DNA of 23,676 nucleotides from positions 1 to 23,676 of the forward strand of contig NZ_DASSMH010000035.1 of the NCBI RefSeq assembly GCF_035688975.1. The letters run 5' to 3'. This DNA is from CALMNV01 sp035688975. GTDB lineage: Bacteria; Actinomycetota; Actinomycetes; Actinomycetales; Dermatophilaceae. The translations under genes and the position numbers were made by a program. This document shows positions 22,714-23,676 of the stretch, piece after piece (position 1 is the first letter of the stretch; every line of letters begins with the position of its first letter). The notes beneath the pieces are model-generated. The model worked only from the letters and a program-made list of their open reading frames with translations, was not told the origin of the DNA and searched no databases.

Positions 22714-23676
22714 TCAGGTCGCCGAGGGCGCGTCGCTGTGGCGGAGGTAGCGGTCGGTCACCGCGCGCACGATGCGATGTCGGGCCCGCTCGCTGGGCAC
22801 CCGGTCCTCCGACACCGTCAGCTCGATCCCGGCGAGGTGGCCGCCGAGCTCGTCGTCGGCGAGGATCTGCGTGACCCAGCGCGACAGGTCACCGCGGTCG
22901 ATGTGGAAGCCCAGGCGCCGCCTCGACGGCGGGCAGGAGGCGCCGGACGTATTCCGCCCGCGCCGGCTCCGTCATCCCGGACAGGTCGAGCACCACGCTG
23001 CCGAGGCTGCGGGCAAAGCCCGCTCAGCACCTCGATGGGCTCCGGCGCACACTCGGAGACCTCCACGAGCTGCACGCTGGGCAGGTCGCCGAGGACGGTG
23101 TGGTCGCCCTCCGGGTCGACGACGAGCACGGTAGCCGGCCATGATCCACAGCTCCGCGAGCAGCCCGGCCAGGTAGCTTTTGCCGGAGCACGGCTCCCCC
23201 CCGACGAGGACCGTCGTCTGCGAGCCGGGCACGCGGGCCCAGCCGGTCGTCGTCGAAGACCCCGCTGGGGATCCAGTGCCGGGCCGGGCACAGCCGCTCC
23301 GCCCCGTCGAGGAGGGGGACACGCAGCAGTGCCGGCAGGCCGTTGCCCGGGCCCGTCGGGAGGACCAGGTCCGCCCGGCGCAGGAGCGAGGGCACGCTGT
23401 GCGGGACGGCGGCCCCGACCTCGGCGGCGACGAGTAGGGCGAGGTCGTTCTCGGCGTCGCCCACCGCCAGGGCGTTGCGCGGGGAGTGGTGCAGGTCGGC
23501 GAGGGCCGCGACGAGGCCGGTGCCCTTGGTCACCCCCGCGGGCAGAACCATGGCTGCGGCACGGTTACCCACGACCTGGTGGTCGACCCCCAGGTCGGCC
23601 ACCGCCTCGACCGCGGCGGAAGCGAACTCTCCGTCCAGGGCCCGCAGCACCCGGCCCGTGCGGAACGGCACGCCGC
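22714..23676 (-). pseudogene. Frameshifted HAD phosphatase / P-loop ATPase, 5' end outside window
   Basis: Read on the minus strand from the window edge. The first segment (to about 23240) is a HAD-superfamily C-terminal half: MVLPAGVTKGTGLVAALADL then ALAVGDAENDLALL with the acidic motif. The next frame gives RVPGSQTTVLVGGEPCSGKS, a Walker A P-loop (about 23220-23180), then a third frame VLVVDPEGDHTVLGDLPSVQL (Walker B-like aspartate). The first frame returns with LGSVVLDLSGMTEPARAEYV and a last change gives FHIDRGDLSRWVTQILADDE, ending at 22714. The domain order matches HAD-ATPase fusion proteins of actinobacteria. Four changes of frame, all +1 or -2, near G/C runs: either a pseudogene or sequence errors. 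Confidence 0.75.

Noticed and set aside
22714..23676. Programmed frameshifting as the explanation of the broken HAD/ATPase gene
   Set aside because: Four separate shifts in under 600 bases without slippery sites or stimulatory structures are far more easily explained by sequence error or decay.

Overview
This is chromosomal DNA of a high-GC actinobacterium. The gene order dgt-dnaG, a GluABCD-type glutamate ABC operon, an F420-type PPOX flavoprotein, a DUF222/HNH protein, an ECF42-type sigma factor paired with a DGPF protein, and several possible leaderless genes all fit. The overall flavour suggests Intrasporangiaceae (the Janibacter/Knoellia/Terrabacter relatives), but that family assignment is inference and was not tested.

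Layout. 1-302 has no convincing gene and ends in a long hairpin that terminates the first regulator. 303-3991 is a divergent inducible module: a TetR regulator on the minus strand faces a reductase of the quinone oxidoreductase type and an ABC ATPase/permease pair on the plus strand, with two copies of a CGTAC-N3-GTACG operator between them. 3977-4392 is the decayed remnant of an ECF sigma factor. 4447-6657 carries a PPOX flavoprotein and a DUF222/HNH protein on the minus strand. 6770-7936 is a second self-contained TetR circuit (promoter with a perfect 41-bp palindrome, SRPBCC protein, possible 35-codon coupling ORF, TetR). 7942-8076 is a 44-residue conserved-looking basic protein. 8174-11935 is the housekeeping replication block dgt, dnaG and a small unknown gene, followed by tRNA-Asn(GTT) with a terminator.

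12282-15703 is the minus-strand glutamate uptake operon (ATPase, lipoprotein, two permeases), with a strong hairpin after the lipoprotein gene. 15796-17211 is an M23 envelope peptidase with a Thr/Pro/Val low-complexity tail. 17314-18444 is a DUF2231 membrane domain fused to a hemerythrin HHE domain. 18505-20147 is a DGPF protein plus ECF42-like sigma factor with a matching -35 element upstream. 20324-20692 is a DUF6221-like protein. 20715-22643 encodes a 642-residue, Cys-rich, two-helix membrane protein of unknown function. 22714-23676 is a HAD phosphatase/P-loop ATPase gene broken by about four same-direction frame changes and cut by the window edge.

The most unusual DNA-level signal is an octamer, GTATGCCG/CGGCATAC, seen 19 times (the 7-mer core 20 times) on both strands, in several reading frames and in intergenic DNA, including in place of common codons by rare ATA. 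The best protein-level candidate for something undescribed is the 642-residue Cys-rich protein beside the broken HAD/ATPase gene.
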